A DNA stretch of 64,000 nucleotides from Bifidobacterium amazonense (GTDB lineage Bacteria; Actinomycetota; Actinomycetes; Actinomycetales; Bifidobacteriaceae). The position numbers were made by a program, and so were the translations under genes. Below are positions 43,441 through 53,360 of this stretch, piece after piece. The notes beneath the pieces are model-generated. The model ran no database searches. It worked only from the letters and a program-made list of their open reading frames with translations, and was not told where the DNA came from. The stretch lies in assembly GCF_018555435.2 (NCBI RefSeq), contig NZ_JAFEJT020000001.1, forward strand, positions 100,650 to 164,649, in the 5' to 3' direction. Position 1 is the stretch's first letter; the number at the start of each line of letters is the position of its first letter.

Positions 43441-44114
43441 CGGCAACGGAACCAACCGGCACGGCGGTCAACGAGATGGCCGGAACGGCAGTCGATACGG
43501 CAAACGGCGCGATGCCGGACGCCACAGCGACGGACGCGGCGCCGGCACAGCATACGGACGACTACGAGGGCGGCCTGCGTGCCTGCCTCGAAGCGGTGCT
43601 TATGGCCGCCGACGAGCCGCAGCAGGAAGCCGATCTGGCGCGCGTGCTCGGACGCAGCGCGGCCGTGATCGGCGAGACGCTCGACCTGATGCGCGCCGAC
43701 TACGACGCCGAACAGCGCGGATTCGAACTGCGCCACACCGCACGCGGATGGCAGTACGCGAGCCGCGCCGTGTTCGAGCCGGTCGTCACCGCGTTCGTCA
43801 CCGACGGTCAGACCGCGCGACTGTCGCAGGCCGCGATGGAGGCACTCGCGATCATCGCCTACCAGCAGCCGGTCACGCGTGCGCAGGTCACGGCGATCCG
43901 CGGCGTGAACTCGGACGGCGTGATCCGTTCGCTCACCGTGCGCGGACTTGTGCGCGAGGACGGCGCGGATCCCGAATCGCGTGCCGCACGACTCGTCACC
44001 ACCGAACTGTTCCTCGACAAAATGGGATTGGACAGTCTTGCCCAGCTGCCCGAACTCGCCCCGTTCCTGCCGCCGTCCGAGGCTCTCGCCGACGTCGCGT
44101 CCGCAGAACGGTAA
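43437..44114 (+). CDS. scpB: Segregation and condensation protein B
   Basis: ScpB is the dimeric winged-helix partner that binds ScpA and SMC. The 225-residue protein has the two winged-helix domains, seen as GGLRACLEAVLMAADEPQ, GWQYASRAVFEPVV, LSQAAMEALAIIAYQQPVTRAQV and IRGVNSDGVIRSLTVRGLVRE, the last being the family signature. About 40 low-complexity residues precede the fold. The start overlaps the scpA stop (ATGA). Confidence 0.94.
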   Translation: MTATEPTGTAVNEMAGTAVDTANGAMPDATATDAAPAQHTDDYEGGLRACLEAVLMAADEPQQEADLARVLGRSAAVIGETLDLMRADYDAEQRGFELRHTARGWQYASRAVFEPVVTAFVTDGQTARLSQAAMEALAIIAYQQPVTRAQVTAIRGVNSDGVIRSLTVRGLVREDGADPESRAARLVTTELFLDKMGLDSLAQLPELAPFLPPSEALADVASAER

Positions 44115-44135
44115 GTGACCCGGCAACGGGCAATT

Positions 44136-44361
44136 GGAATCGCGCTACCGCGCGATGCTGTGTTGCCTGCGAACACTCCCGTCGCCGTGCGTGGCATCTT
44201 GTAGTCGGTAAAGCCGACGGCAACCGAAGTAGCTGTCGGTAGTAAAGCTGGCGGAGCCTCGGCCCCCCCCCCCTCACTGAGGGGGCTCCCGACGAAGTCG
44301 GGTGGGGGAGCTCCGCGGCCGAAGGCCGCCAACAACACCGCATCGCGCACAGCGCGATTCC
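44136..44361. mobile_element. MITE-like element with 29-30 bp terminal inverted repeats
   Basis: The ~410 bp between scpB and the NrtR-like gene hold a 226-bp element whose ends are inverted copies of one sequence. The left end (44136-44165) starts GGAATCGCGCT, continues CGCGATGC and ends GTGTTG. The right end (44333-44361) is its reverse complement with a few changes. The inside is non-coding and rich in hairpins (GCGGAGC near 44251 with GCTCCGC near 44311) and holds a run of 11 C (44263-44273). A solo copy of the end sequence lies at 57993-58018. No transposase is present, so mobility would need help in trans. Confidence 0.6.
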
Positions 44362-44521
44362 GAAACCGGCCGGACGCACTCGCAAACCCATACACGGCAC
44401 AATGCGAAGAGCCATTTATGGTCATTGGCACCATTACAATATCGGGCTGAATACGGATGCGAACGGGTTGAGACGACCCGTTCGCATCCGCGACGAATCG
44501 TGCGAGACAGGGAGTGCGGCA

Positions 44522-45325
44522 ATGGGATACAGCAACGTCAGCGAACGCAGGATGCAGCCGCCGCAGATCGGCGTATCCGTCGTGATCCTCGCGCTCGGAC
44601 CGGCCTGCGACGCGGGCCGCGGCCGGCTGTGGCTGCCGCTCGTGCGCCGCGTACGCCAGCCGTTCCAAGGCCGATGGGCGCTGCCCGGCGGCGACCTGCG
44701 TGCCGACCAGTCGCTCGAACAGTCCGCGTATCTCGCGCTCGAATCGACCACCAGCCTGCATCCGAAATATCTCGAACAGCTGCACACGTTCGGCGACCCC
44801 GACCGCTCCCGCGGCGGTCTGCCGATGGTGTCGATCGTCTACTGGGCGCTCGTCGGACAGGCCGAAACGCGCGACTTCGCCGAAGCGGACAACGTACGCT
44901 GGTTCCCCGAAAACGAACTGCCCGAACTCGCGTTCGACCATCGGCAGATCATCGATCATGCATTGCGTCAGCTGCGCGAACGCATCGCCTATCCCGAGCT
45001 CGTCGCACGGCTTGTCGGACCAGAATTCACGTTGCGTCAGCTGCACGGATTGACCGAGGCGATCACCGGGGACAGCGTCGACTTGGCCAACTTCCGGCGC
45101 AAGATGCTCTCCAGCGGCAGCATCGTCGAAACGGGGGAGAAGGTCCGCGAAGGACGGCAGCGGCCGGCCGCCGTTTACCGGTACGTCGCGGACGAGCGGC
45201 CCGCGGACGGACTGGCAGGAGAGGATCTCGACCGGCTCGCGCAGCGTGCGGCGGACGGAGCGGCGGATGCGACGGCGGTGCGGGGCGCGGCCGATGCGGT
45301 GATGTCTGCGCTGACGACGGACTGA
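44522..45325 (+). CDS. NrtR-like Nudix-fold transcriptional regulator
   Basis: This 267-residue protein combines a Nudix fold (VSVVILALGPACD, VRQPFQGRWALPGGDLRADQ) with a C-terminal winged helix (FTLRQLHGLTEAITGDSVDLANFRRKM). The Nudix box is degenerate: the REUxEE core is replaced by YLALEST, so it probably binds rather than cleaves ADP-ribose-like ligands, as NrtR repressors do. NrtR normally sits beside NAD-synthesis genes, but none is adjacent here, so its targets are elsewhere. The start is ATG 44522. The last 45 residues are Ala/Asp-rich. Confidence 0.82.
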   Translation: MGYSNVSERRMQPPQIGVSVVILALGPACDAGRGRLWLPLVRRVRQPFQGRWALPGGDLRADQSLEQSAYLALESTTSLHPKYLEQLHTFGDPDRSRGGLPMVSIVYWALVGQAETRDFAEADNVRWFPENELPELAFDHRQIIDHALRQLRERIAYPELVARLVGPEFTLRQLHGLTEAITGDSVDLANFRRKMLSSGSIVETGEKVREGRQRPAAVYRYVADERPADGLAGEDLDRLAQRAADGAADATAVRGAADAVMSALTTD

Positions 45326-45492
45326 CTACAGGCCGACGACGGGTTGACGACGAGACAACTGACGGCGAACCAGCTGACTGCGACTCGATGATGAACCGAC
45401 GGTGACTCAACCAACGGCGATCTGGCGGCGAACGTGACGGTTGGGACGCTGGATCACGTACGGTGCATATCGCCTCCGTCGAAGCGTTCCGG

Positions 45493-45498
45493 TATGCT
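45493..45498 (+). promoter_or_regulatory. -10 element of the typA promoter
   Basis: TATGCT at 45493-45498 would start a leader of about 88 nt before typA. The stretch from 45326 to here holds no ORF I can support. Confidence 0.4.
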
Positions 45499-45592
45499 TG
45501 GGCCGGTTTGTGTGCAAAGAACAGGGTGAACCAGTTCCCGACCCGATTGAAATTTACGCAAGCAACGACAAGTCGATTAAGAGAGGTTTTCG

Positions 45593-47521
<1,929 letters not shown>

Positions 47522-47618
47522 CCTGATTATTCTGACGACGCTGCCTTCGCGGATGCCTGTATTGCATCCGCTTACCTCGGCTACGAACAGTCCACTGGAC
47601 TGTTCGTTTAACGCCTCG

Positions 47619-47649
47619 GCGTCGTCAGAACAACCAGGCCAGCAAGTAA
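47619..47649 (+). repeat. Duplicated typA 3' end (non-coding relic)
   Basis: The 31 bp starting GCGTCGTCAGAA match typA 47491-47521 at 26 positions. Read in register they encode RRQNNQASK and TAA, against RRQNNQANK and TAG in the present gene. Four of the five differences are synonymous or in the stop codon. Confidence 0.85.
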
Positions 47650-47671
47650 GGCCTGCTAAGCCTGTCTGACT

Positions 47672-47720
47672 AAACCGGTTGGGGGCCTCGGGATCCATTC
47701 CCGAGGCCCCCAACCGGTTT
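47672..47720 (+). terminator. Strong terminator downstream of typA
   Basis: A perfect 21-bp stem (47672-47692 with 47700-47720) with a 7-nt loop is followed by TTTT overlapping the stem end. It probably ends the typA transcript. Confidence 0.9.
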
Positions 47721-47745
47721 TGTCTCGTCAGCCATGCCATATCAG

Positions 47746-48075
47746 GTCACGCGATGGTATTTCGGCGTGTTTTTCCATCGCGTGACTTTGCCTGTGGTCA
47801 CGGGATGGCATTGACTCGTTTCCATTCCATCCTATGACCTTGGAATCCGGGTTTGGGGAGCGGTTCCGAGGTCACGGGATGGTATTTTGCTCCAATTTTC
47901 CATCCCGTGACTTTGCTGTTGGTCACGCGATGGCAGAATCGCCTGTTTTTCCATCCTGTGACCGCGAAACCGAGTTTTTCGGGGTCACGCGATGGCATTG
48001 ACCCGTTTCAATCTATCGCGTGCGTGATCGGCCAGTCACGCGATGGCAGAACCGCGCGTTTTTCCATCGCGTGAC
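47746..48075. repeat. Array of six hairpin units, GTCACGSGATGG-N17-CCATCSCGTGAC
   Basis: Six units begin at 47746, 47797, 47871, 47922, 47984 and 48035, with start-to-start steps of 51, 74, 51, 62 and 51 bp. Each has 12-bp arms and a loop of 17 nt (18 in unit 2). Units 1, 3 and 6 pair perfectly. Units 2, 4 and 5 have one to a few changes. Where one arm changes CGCG to CGGG (unit 3), the other changes to match. Loops fall into families such as CAGAAyCGC...GTTTTT and CATTGACyCGTTTC. The array fills most of the 628-bp gap after typA and has no ORF. Confidence 0.85.
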
Positions 48076-48148
48076 CAGTATGAGACTATGAGACCAGTGT
48101 ATGAGGCCAGACGTGGGTCAATAGGCCACTTCAAGGAGGTATGAATCG

Positions 48149-48334
48149 ATGGGATTGGACTGGTCGGTTGAGCTGAACACGGTTTTACGTCAGGCGTTGA
48201 CCGATAATGGCATGCCGTTCCGCGTTACAGGGAAGAACCAGCTGAGTGCTGAAGCTCGTCGGCAGGCCGAAGCTCATGAGGGTGCGACGTTCTCTTCCGT
48301 CGATGATCTGATGAGGAATCTTCAGAATGTCTAA
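48149..48334 (+). CDS. RelB/DinJ-type antitoxin remnant
   Basis: This 61-residue ORF has a strong AAGGAGG site before ATG 48149. Its sequence (VLRQALTDNGMPFRV, then SAEARRQAEAHEGATFSSVD and DLMRNL) resembles the C-terminal, toxin-binding half of RelB/DinJ antitoxins. The N-terminal ribbon-helix-helix DNA-binding part is missing. It is probably a decayed antitoxin, or a toxin-neutralising fragment still expressed. The overlapping downstream ORF (48327) may be what is left of the toxin. Confidence 0.5.
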   Translation: MGLDWSVELNTVLRQALTDNGMPFRVTGKNQLSAEARRQAEAHEGATFSSVDDLMRNLQNV

Positions 48335-48494
48335 AGCAGTTTTCGCATCACACAGTCCAAGAGAGAACGCTCTGGAGCTTATCTCGGGAGTATCCGGTTT
48401 CTTGCCGATCGTCCAAGAGTCCAGTAGTTTGTGCCTTGGGGTGTCTCGATCGTGGCACGCAGTACGCGGCGAGTACAAGGCGACCCTATACTGA
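48327..48494 (+). pseudogene. Possible degraded toxin ORF overlapping the antitoxin remnant
   Basis: An ATG inside the antitoxin stop region (AATGTCTAA) opens a 55-codon frame, MSKAVFASHSPRENALELIS onward. The overlap is typical of toxin-antitoxin operons, but the peptide is far shorter than RelE-type toxins (about 90 aa) and I recognise no toxin motif. Its end overlaps the promoter of the next gene. It is best treated as a relic. Confidence 0.3.
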
Positions 48495-48499
48495 AACGC

Positions 48500-49099
48500 A
48501 TGACTTCAACTCGGAATGATCGGATGCGGCCGTGGTCGCATGAGCTGAATGCGCCGTTGCGCGTGCTGGTCACGGCGGCGGCCGGCGTCGCCGCGGCGCT
48601 TGTCGGCACGTTCGCGCATCGCATGGGCGCGTCGATGAACATCCCGTACGGGCTGGTGCTGGCGTTCGCGATCCTCGGCATGTCGGCGTGGTGCGCGCGC
48701 TCGCGCGGCGGCGTGACCGATCTCGCCGTGCATCTGATCGTCTCGTCGGCGACCGCATGGCTGATCGCCGCAGGATCCGCGGGCGGCGACGTGCTCACGC
48801 CGGCCGGATTCAATACCGATACCCTGCCGTACTTCAGCCAGCACGCCGGCTACATCTGGCTGCTCGGCGGCATCGTCGTGCAGGTCGCATTGCTGATGAT
48901 GCCGCCGAAATGGTTCCGCATTGACGCGGAACCGGACAAGCGGATGCGCACGGTCGCGAACGGCGTGCAAGATACGACCGTTGATGAATCGGCCGCCGCA
49001 CCGCACGATGGTGCGCAGACAGGTGCACATGCGAGACGTGCGGAAGACGACGCCGACCATGACACCGAAACCGGGCAGGGAACGGCGGCGAGGGCATGA
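48500..49099 (+). CDS. Small integral membrane protein of unknown function
   Basis: This 199-residue protein has four hydrophobic segments: VLVTAAAGVAAALVGTFA, YGLVLAFAILGMSAWCA, LAVHLIVSSATAWLIAAGS and YIWLLGGIVVQVALLMM. A polar, charged tail of about 55 residues follows. I do not recognise a function. TATACT at 48487-48492 ends 7 nt before ATG 48500, and no ribosome-binding site is present, so the mRNA looks leaderless. Its stop overlaps the pheA start (ATGA), so it is co-translated with aromatic amino-acid genes. Confidence 0.75.
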   Translation: MTSTRNDRMRPWSHELNAPLRVLVTAAAGVAAALVGTFAHRMGASMNIPYGLVLAFAILGMSAWCARSRGGVTDLAVHLIVSSATAWLIAAGSAGGDVLTPAGFNTDTLPYFSQHAGYIWLLGGIVVQVALLMMPPKWFRIDAEPDKRMRTVANGVQDTTVDESAAAPHDGAQTGAHARRAEDDADHDTETGQGTAARA

Positions 49100-50163
49100 C
49101 GGACGCGAACCAGGAGCACAACGTGCGCACACTGCACTATCTCGGCCCGGAAGGCACGTTCACCCATCAGGCCGCACTTGAGGCGGTGGCCGAACTGTCT
49201 CCGCTCTGCGGCGGCATCACGCTGCAGGCCGAGCCGGACGTGACCACGATCCTCAATGCCGTGCAGACGCGCGGCGACTGGGGCGTGATCGCATGGGAGA
49301 ACAACATCGAAGGCTACGTCGTGCCGAATCTCGACGCGCTCATCGACGCGGCGGACGTCGCCGCGTTCGCGCGCGTCGGCGTCGACGTGTCGTTCGACGC
49401 GTTCGTCCGTTCCACCGGAGCCGAGCGAGAGGACGGACGAAAGAACCGCGACGTCGCCGCGAACGCGGACGAGCTCGTCGCACATTGCACGACGATCACC
49501 GCGCATCCGCACGGACTCGCGCAATGCCGCCGTTTCGCCGCCGAGCATGGCTTGAAACCGACTCCAGCCGCATCGAACGGGGCCGCCTGCCGTGATCTCA
49601 AACCCGGACAGGTCGCGCTCGGCCCGTCCATCTGCGGCGAACTGTACGGGCTGACACGCGTCGCCACGGCCGTCGAGGACTATCCCGGCGCACACACAGA
49701 TTTCCTCGTGCTCGCGCCGCGTGGCGAAGTGCCGGAACTGTTGAATGAACTCAAGTCGCGCACCGGGGAATTCGAATCGATCGTCACGCTGATCCCGCTC
49801 AGCACCGGTCCCGGCGTGCTCGCCAACCTGCTCGACGTGCTGCGCGACGCCGGACTGAACATGACCAGCTTCATCTCACGGCCGATCAAGGGCCGCGGCG
49901 GCACGTACAGCTTCATCGCCACGATGGACGCCGCCCCCTGGCAGGAGCGCTTCCGTACAGCGCTCACCGAGGTGGCCGAACACGGCGACTGGGTGAAAAC
50001 GTTGGCCGTCTACCCGCGTCAGGAACGGCCGAACCCGCCCGTCTACGCATGGTCGCTGCCCAACGGCGGCGTGCGCCTCGACCCGGACTCGGAAACTTCG
50101 GCAACGTTGTCCGCGAGCGGATGGCAGAACGAGACGACGACGCGAAAGGAACTGCTGTGGTAG
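49096..50163 (+). CDS. pheA: Prephenate dehydratase
   Basis: PheA makes phenylpyruvate, the last precursor of phenylalanine. The 355-residue protein has the catalytic domain (YLGPEGTFTHQAALEA, WENNIEGYVVPNLDAL, ASNGAACRDLKPGQVALGP) and a C-terminal ACT domain for feedback control (GVLANLLDVLRDAGLNMTSF, ISRPIKGRGG). The usual catalytic TRF triad reads TDF here (AHTDFLVLAP): the Thr is kept but the Arg is replaced. The conserved ESRP of the ACT domain reads ISRP. A ~45-residue tail follows the ACT domain. tyrA overlaps by 7 nt. Confidence 0.9.
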   Translation: MTDANQEHNVRTLHYLGPEGTFTHQAALEAVAELSPLCGGITLQAEPDVTTILNAVQTRGDWGVIAWENNIEGYVVPNLDALIDAADVAAFARVGVDVSFDAFVRSTGAEREDGRKNRDVAANADELVAHCTTITAHPHGLAQCRRFAAEHGLKPTPAASNGAACRDLKPGQVALGPSICGELYGLTRVATAVEDYPGAHTDFLVLAPRGEVPELLNELKSRTGEFESIVTLIPLSTGPGVLANLLDVLRDAGLNMTSFISRPIKGRGGTYSFIATMDAAPWQERFRTALTEVAEHGDWVKTLAVYPRQERPNPPVYAWSLPNGGVRLDPDSETSATLSASGWQNETTTRKELLW

Positions 50164-51218
50164 AAGACAACGACAAGTCGCGTGACAACGTGCGCGGCGA
50201 CGGTTATGGCAACGGTCGCGACATGACGATCGGCATCGTCGGCCTCGGCCTGATCGGCGGCTCGCTCGCCCGCCGGCTCGTGCGGCGCGGCGTGCCCGTC
50301 ATCGCATGGAACCATCGCGACCACCCGTATGCGCAGGCCGAGGCCGACGGCATCCGCTGCGTCGCCTCGCTGGCCGAACTGGCCGTGGCCAGACCGCGCG
50401 TGATCGTCCTGTGCAACCCGCTCAAGGCCATGCCGTCGATCCTCGACGCATTGCAGCCGGTGCTCGACCCGGCCGTGACCACGCTCACCGACGTGGGCAG
50501 CGTCAAGGGCATGGTGCGCGACCAGGTAGAGGCTGCCGGATTGGGGGAGTGCTACGTCGGTGCGCATCCGATGGCCGGCAACGAGCTGTCCGGCTGGCAG
50601 GCCGCCGATCCGGCGCTCTACGACGACGCATTGTGGGCGGTCACCGTACGCGACGACACGTCGTACGAACGGTTCCTCGACGTCGCGCGACTGATCGTCG
50701 ACGGCGCGGGCAACCGCATCATCGTGCTCGACGACGACACGCACGACCGCGCCGCCGCGCTGATCTCGCACATGCCGCACGTCGTCGCCACGGCGCTCAT
50801 CAACCAGCTCGTCGACGATCCGAACCGCAACATCGCGGCCGCGCTCGCCGCCGGTTCGTGGCGCGACATGACGCGCGTCGCACTGACCGACCCGAACCGC
50901 ACGCGCGCGATGGTCGACGAGGACGCCGCGAACGTGGAGCGTCTGCTGCGCGAAATGGCCGAACGGCTTACGGCCGTGGCCGATGCGCTGCGCGACGGGG
51001 ACGGCGAGACAATGACCCGCTTCTTCGCCGCGGGACAGCCGTTCCGCAACTACAAGATGGCCCAGCGTACCGACGACGTGCGCTACGAGGAACGCGACGT
51101 CGCGTTCGACCCCGCGCATTGGCAGGCCGATCTGCTGGCGTCGGCGCGTCGCGGCGAACACGTCATCGGATTCGCCGGCGAGCACGCCGTGCGCGTGCAG
51201 GTGCGTTCCGCCGTATAG
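50157..51218 (+). CDS. tyrA: Prephenate dehydrogenase
   Basis: TyrA oxidises prephenate to 4-hydroxyphenylpyruvate for tyrosine. The 353-residue protein has the NAD-binding TIGIVGLGLIGGSLARRL, LTDVGSVKG, and the active-site YVGAHPMAGNELSGW segment, followed by the helical dimerisation domain (LISHMPHVVATALIN, AAGSWRDMTRVALTDP). I use GTG 50157: AAAGGA lies 6 nt upstream, and the gene overlaps the last codons of pheA. The pair is likely translated together, so Phe and Tyr branches are supplied in parallel. Confidence 0.92.
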   Translation: MVEDNDKSRDNVRGDGYGNGRDMTIGIVGLGLIGGSLARRLVRRGVPVIAWNHRDHPYAQAEADGIRCVASLAELAVARPRVIVLCNPLKAMPSILDALQPVLDPAVTTLTDVGSVKGMVRDQVEAAGLGECYVGAHPMAGNELSGWQAADPALYDDALWAVTVRDDTSYERFLDVARLIVDGAGNRIIVLDDDTHDRAAALISHMPHVVATALINQLVDDPNRNIAAALAAGSWRDMTRVALTDPNRTRAMVDEDAANVERLLREMAERLTAVADALRDGDGETMTRFFAAGQPFRNYKMAQRTDDVRYEERDVAFDPAHWQADLLASARRGEHVIGFAGEHAVRVQVRSAV

Positions 51219-51246
51219 CGTATAGGAATGATGTGGTGCGGCTCGA

Positions 51247-51498
51247 CTAGGGGCGGGTGACGTGCCGTTCGGGCACCGGTTTGAGCGTGATGATCGTGTC
51301 CGCGTCGATGGTGACGTTCTGCTCGGGGCGGGAGCCGTTGGCGGCCGCGTCGCGCGTCAGCTCGAGCCGGTGACCGTCCCACGAGCGGACATGGCCCACG
51401 TAGTCGCGGTATTTCATGCGATGATCGACCGGATCGACGCCTTCCGACACGCGCACGACCACGCGCGCATGGGCCGGGATCTCATTGGGAATGGGCAT
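51247..51498 (-). CDS. Conserved-looking small protein of unknown function
   Basis: This 83-residue protein (MPIPNEIPAHARVVVRVSEG, then KYRDYVGHVRSWDGHRLELT and IDADTIITLKPVPER) has alternating short hydrophobic strands, suggesting a small beta-barrel. AAGGAGG lies 6 nt before ATG 51498, a strong ribosome-binding site that supports expression. It has no signal peptide. It is convergent with tyrA with 28 bp between stops. I cannot assign a function. Confidence 0.7.
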   Translation of the reverse strand: MPIPNEIPAHARVVVRVSEGVDPVDHRMKYRDYVGHVRSWDGHRLELTRDAAANGSRPEQNVTIDADTIITLKPVPERHVTRP

Positions 51499-51616
51499 GA
51501 TGGCCTCCTTCGGCTACCGTACTGACGATTCCATCCTACGCCAGCGTTTATGGATTCCAGCGTCACCGGCTCCGTTTGCGTGCAAAAAAGCTGGGGCTAC
51601 TTTCAACCTCGTGCGC

Positions 51617-52591
51617 TCACGATTGCGACGTCGCCGTGATGGCGACATGCGTACGGAGGTATTCGTCGATGGCGGCCAATCCGCTGGTGTCGCCTTGTTT
51701 GATCTGGGCGACGAGCTGGTCGTAGTCCACGGTGCCGCCCGACTGCATTTCGGTCATGGCTCGCGCGTCTTCCTGTGAGACCGAGTCGGGATCAGTGACC
51801 GCTATATATGCCCAGTACCTGACCCACAACTGTATGGGGAACCCGTTGATGTCCTTCGTTTCGATCAGTTTCTCGCTGGGATCTCCGGGGTCTTCGGACC
51901 ACGACATAACGACGCGGCATAGTTCGAGGTCCGTCCTGTCTCTGCCGGAGAGGTAAGCGTGCACGGTCGAATCGAGCACGTAGCTGATGTACCATGCGTC
52001 CGGCATCGTGACCCGGTAGATGGGATATTCGATGACTTTTTGAGTCATGAGAAGATTCCCGTATTGCCATACGATGTCTAACGCCCCATTGCTGCGCCTC
52101 TGGTAAACCCTGTACTGACCGGCGGTTTGCGTTTCCCACTCAGATGGTGCGTTTGCTGGATCGGAGGTTTTGCCGAGCTGCAGTATCCTGTCCATGCACG
52201 ATCGTGTCTCGTCGACGATGGTGCCGACAGTCGTTTCGGTATGCAGCCATATGCGCGTGTGATCCTCGGAACGTTGCCATGACACGGTATTGGAATTCGT
52301 GTTCTTGGGTTCGCACTCGAGCCATACGCGGTCGAACCCGGTGTCGATGGGAGTCGGGGCCGGCTTGTCGGTCTTCCACGTGCCGGCTACCGGATCCTCA
52401 AGCGTGTGGTCCTTCCGTTTCGGGCTGGCGTATCTTGTCAATGGGCCGGCGTTCGTGTCCGTTCCGGCAGTCACACCCGGTGGTGACGGTGCGTCGCCAC
52501 CGGCATCCGACGACGAGCAGCCGGACAATCCGCACGTTAGCATCAGCATTGTTATCAATCCGGCCGTAAATTTCTTCATTGGATGCATCAT
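51617..52591 (-). CDS. Secreted lipoprotein C of the two-cysteine cassette locus
   Basis: This 324-residue lipoprotein has a signal ending in lipobox LSGC (LITMLMLTCGLSGCSSSDAG), a Ser/Gly/Pro-rich linker and a mature domain with three cysteines (WLECEPKN, TRSCMDRIL, LELCRVV). No known domain is recognised. It is the last of five exported proteins in a row on this strand and lies 52 bp after lipoprotein B, so it is probably co-transcribed. GAGG lies just before ATG 52591; ATG 52579 (MKKFT) is an alternative. It may be a further immunity or accessory component, which is inference. Confidence 0.75.
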   Translation of the reverse strand: MMHPMKKFTAGLITMLMLTCGLSGCSSSDAGGDAPSPPGVTAGTDTNAGPLTRYASPKRKDHTLEDPVAGTWKTDKPAPTPIDTGFDRVWLECEPKNTNSNTVSWQRSEDHTRIWLHTETTVGTIVDETRSCMDRILQLGKTSDPANAPSEWETQTAGQYRVYQRRSNGALDIVWQYGNLLMTQKVIEYPIYRVTMPDAWYISYVLDSTVHAYLSGRDRTDLELCRVVMSWSEDPGDPSEKLIETKDINGFPIQLWVRYWAYIAVTDPDSVSQEDARAMTEMQSGGTVDYDQLVAQIKQGDTSGLAAIDEYLRTHVAITATSQS

Positions 52592-52643
52592 ACGTTCCTC
52601 GTCTCGTTGTTCGTAGTGATCAGATCAACATCGTCAACTTGAG

Positions 52644-53270
52644 TCAGCGTTGCGGAGAGGTCGTGCATTGGACGAACACCCCTGCTTGCAGCGGATCATA
52701 ATCAGGGTACGCGGGATCCTCGTATGGGCCGAGCACCCTGTATCGTGCGGCCGGATCCTCCAGCATATACAAGTATTCGTCAAGTGTCATCGACTTGTCG
52801 ATCAGTTTCTTGCGTTGCAGACATTCAAGAATCAGCTCATTGATGTCCTTGTGCTCCGGGTTGTTACGTATTTGCCGTGCGAGTTCCAACAATGGGTCGA
52901 ATCCGGTGGACTTGCCGCATCCATCCAGATGCCGTCTGGTTTCCTGTGCGGTTTTGCCCCGGGCACGTTCGGTGGGGTTGACTGCTTCTCCGCCGTCGCC
53001 TTTGTCGATGTAGATCCATTCGTAGCCGAGGTCGGCCATGCACTGGGTCATATCGGATTCGATCTGGGCCTGTTCGGCGTCGTCGATGACCCCGTCCTCA
53101 AGCACTTTGCGCACGGTCTCGTTATCGGACTCGTCACGTACCTGTTTCAGGGAAGCGCCCCACGGGCCGGAAAACGGATCAGCCTGACCGCTCGTCGACT
53201 GCGTGGCGCAGCCAGGGCACCCTAACACCAGCACAGGCAGCAACAGTGCTATCACTCGTCTGACTTTCAT
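52644..53270 (-). CDS. Four-cysteine lipoprotein B (paralogue of 53766-54398)
   Basis: This 208-residue lipoprotein starts MKVRRVIALLLPVLVLGC with Cys18 as the probable lipidated residue. The mature part has four cysteines shared with its paralogue: DMTQCMADLGYEW, GCGKSTGFDP, ILECLQRKKL and FVQCTTSP near the C-terminus. LLELARQIRNNPEHK is also shared. DNA from 52979 to 53259 is identical to 54107-54387, while the C-terminal third differs in sequence and length. It lies directly downstream of the small secreted protein at 53361-53681. The pairing suggests a cognate partner, for example immunity. I recognise no known family function. Confidence 0.78.
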   Translation of the reverse strand: MKVRRVIALLLPVLVLGCPGCATQSTSGQADPFSGPWGASLKQVRDESDNETVRKVLEDGVIDDAEQAQIESDMTQCMADLGYEWIYIDKGDGGEAVNPTERARGKTAQETRRHLDGCGKSTGFDPLLELARQIRNNPEHKDINELILECLQRKKLIDKSMTLDEYLYMLEDPAARYRVLGPYEDPAYPDYDPLQAGVFVQCTTSPQR

Positions 53271-53360
53271 TGATTCTCGTTCCAGTATTCGCTTGTCGAG
53301 TCAAATGAAATAAAGGATTAGCGGTACGCCGTCAGATTTAACGGGCCGCATCTTAATTGC

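Noticed and set aside
45326..45480. Small gene between the NrtR-like gene and typA
   Set aside because: Frames are short, lack ribosome-binding sites and translate to low-complexity sequence; treated as intergenic.
47746..48075. CRISPR array
   Set aside because: Repeats are inverted pairs with family-related loops, not direct repeats with unique spacers, steps vary (51, 62, 74 bp), and no cas gene is present.
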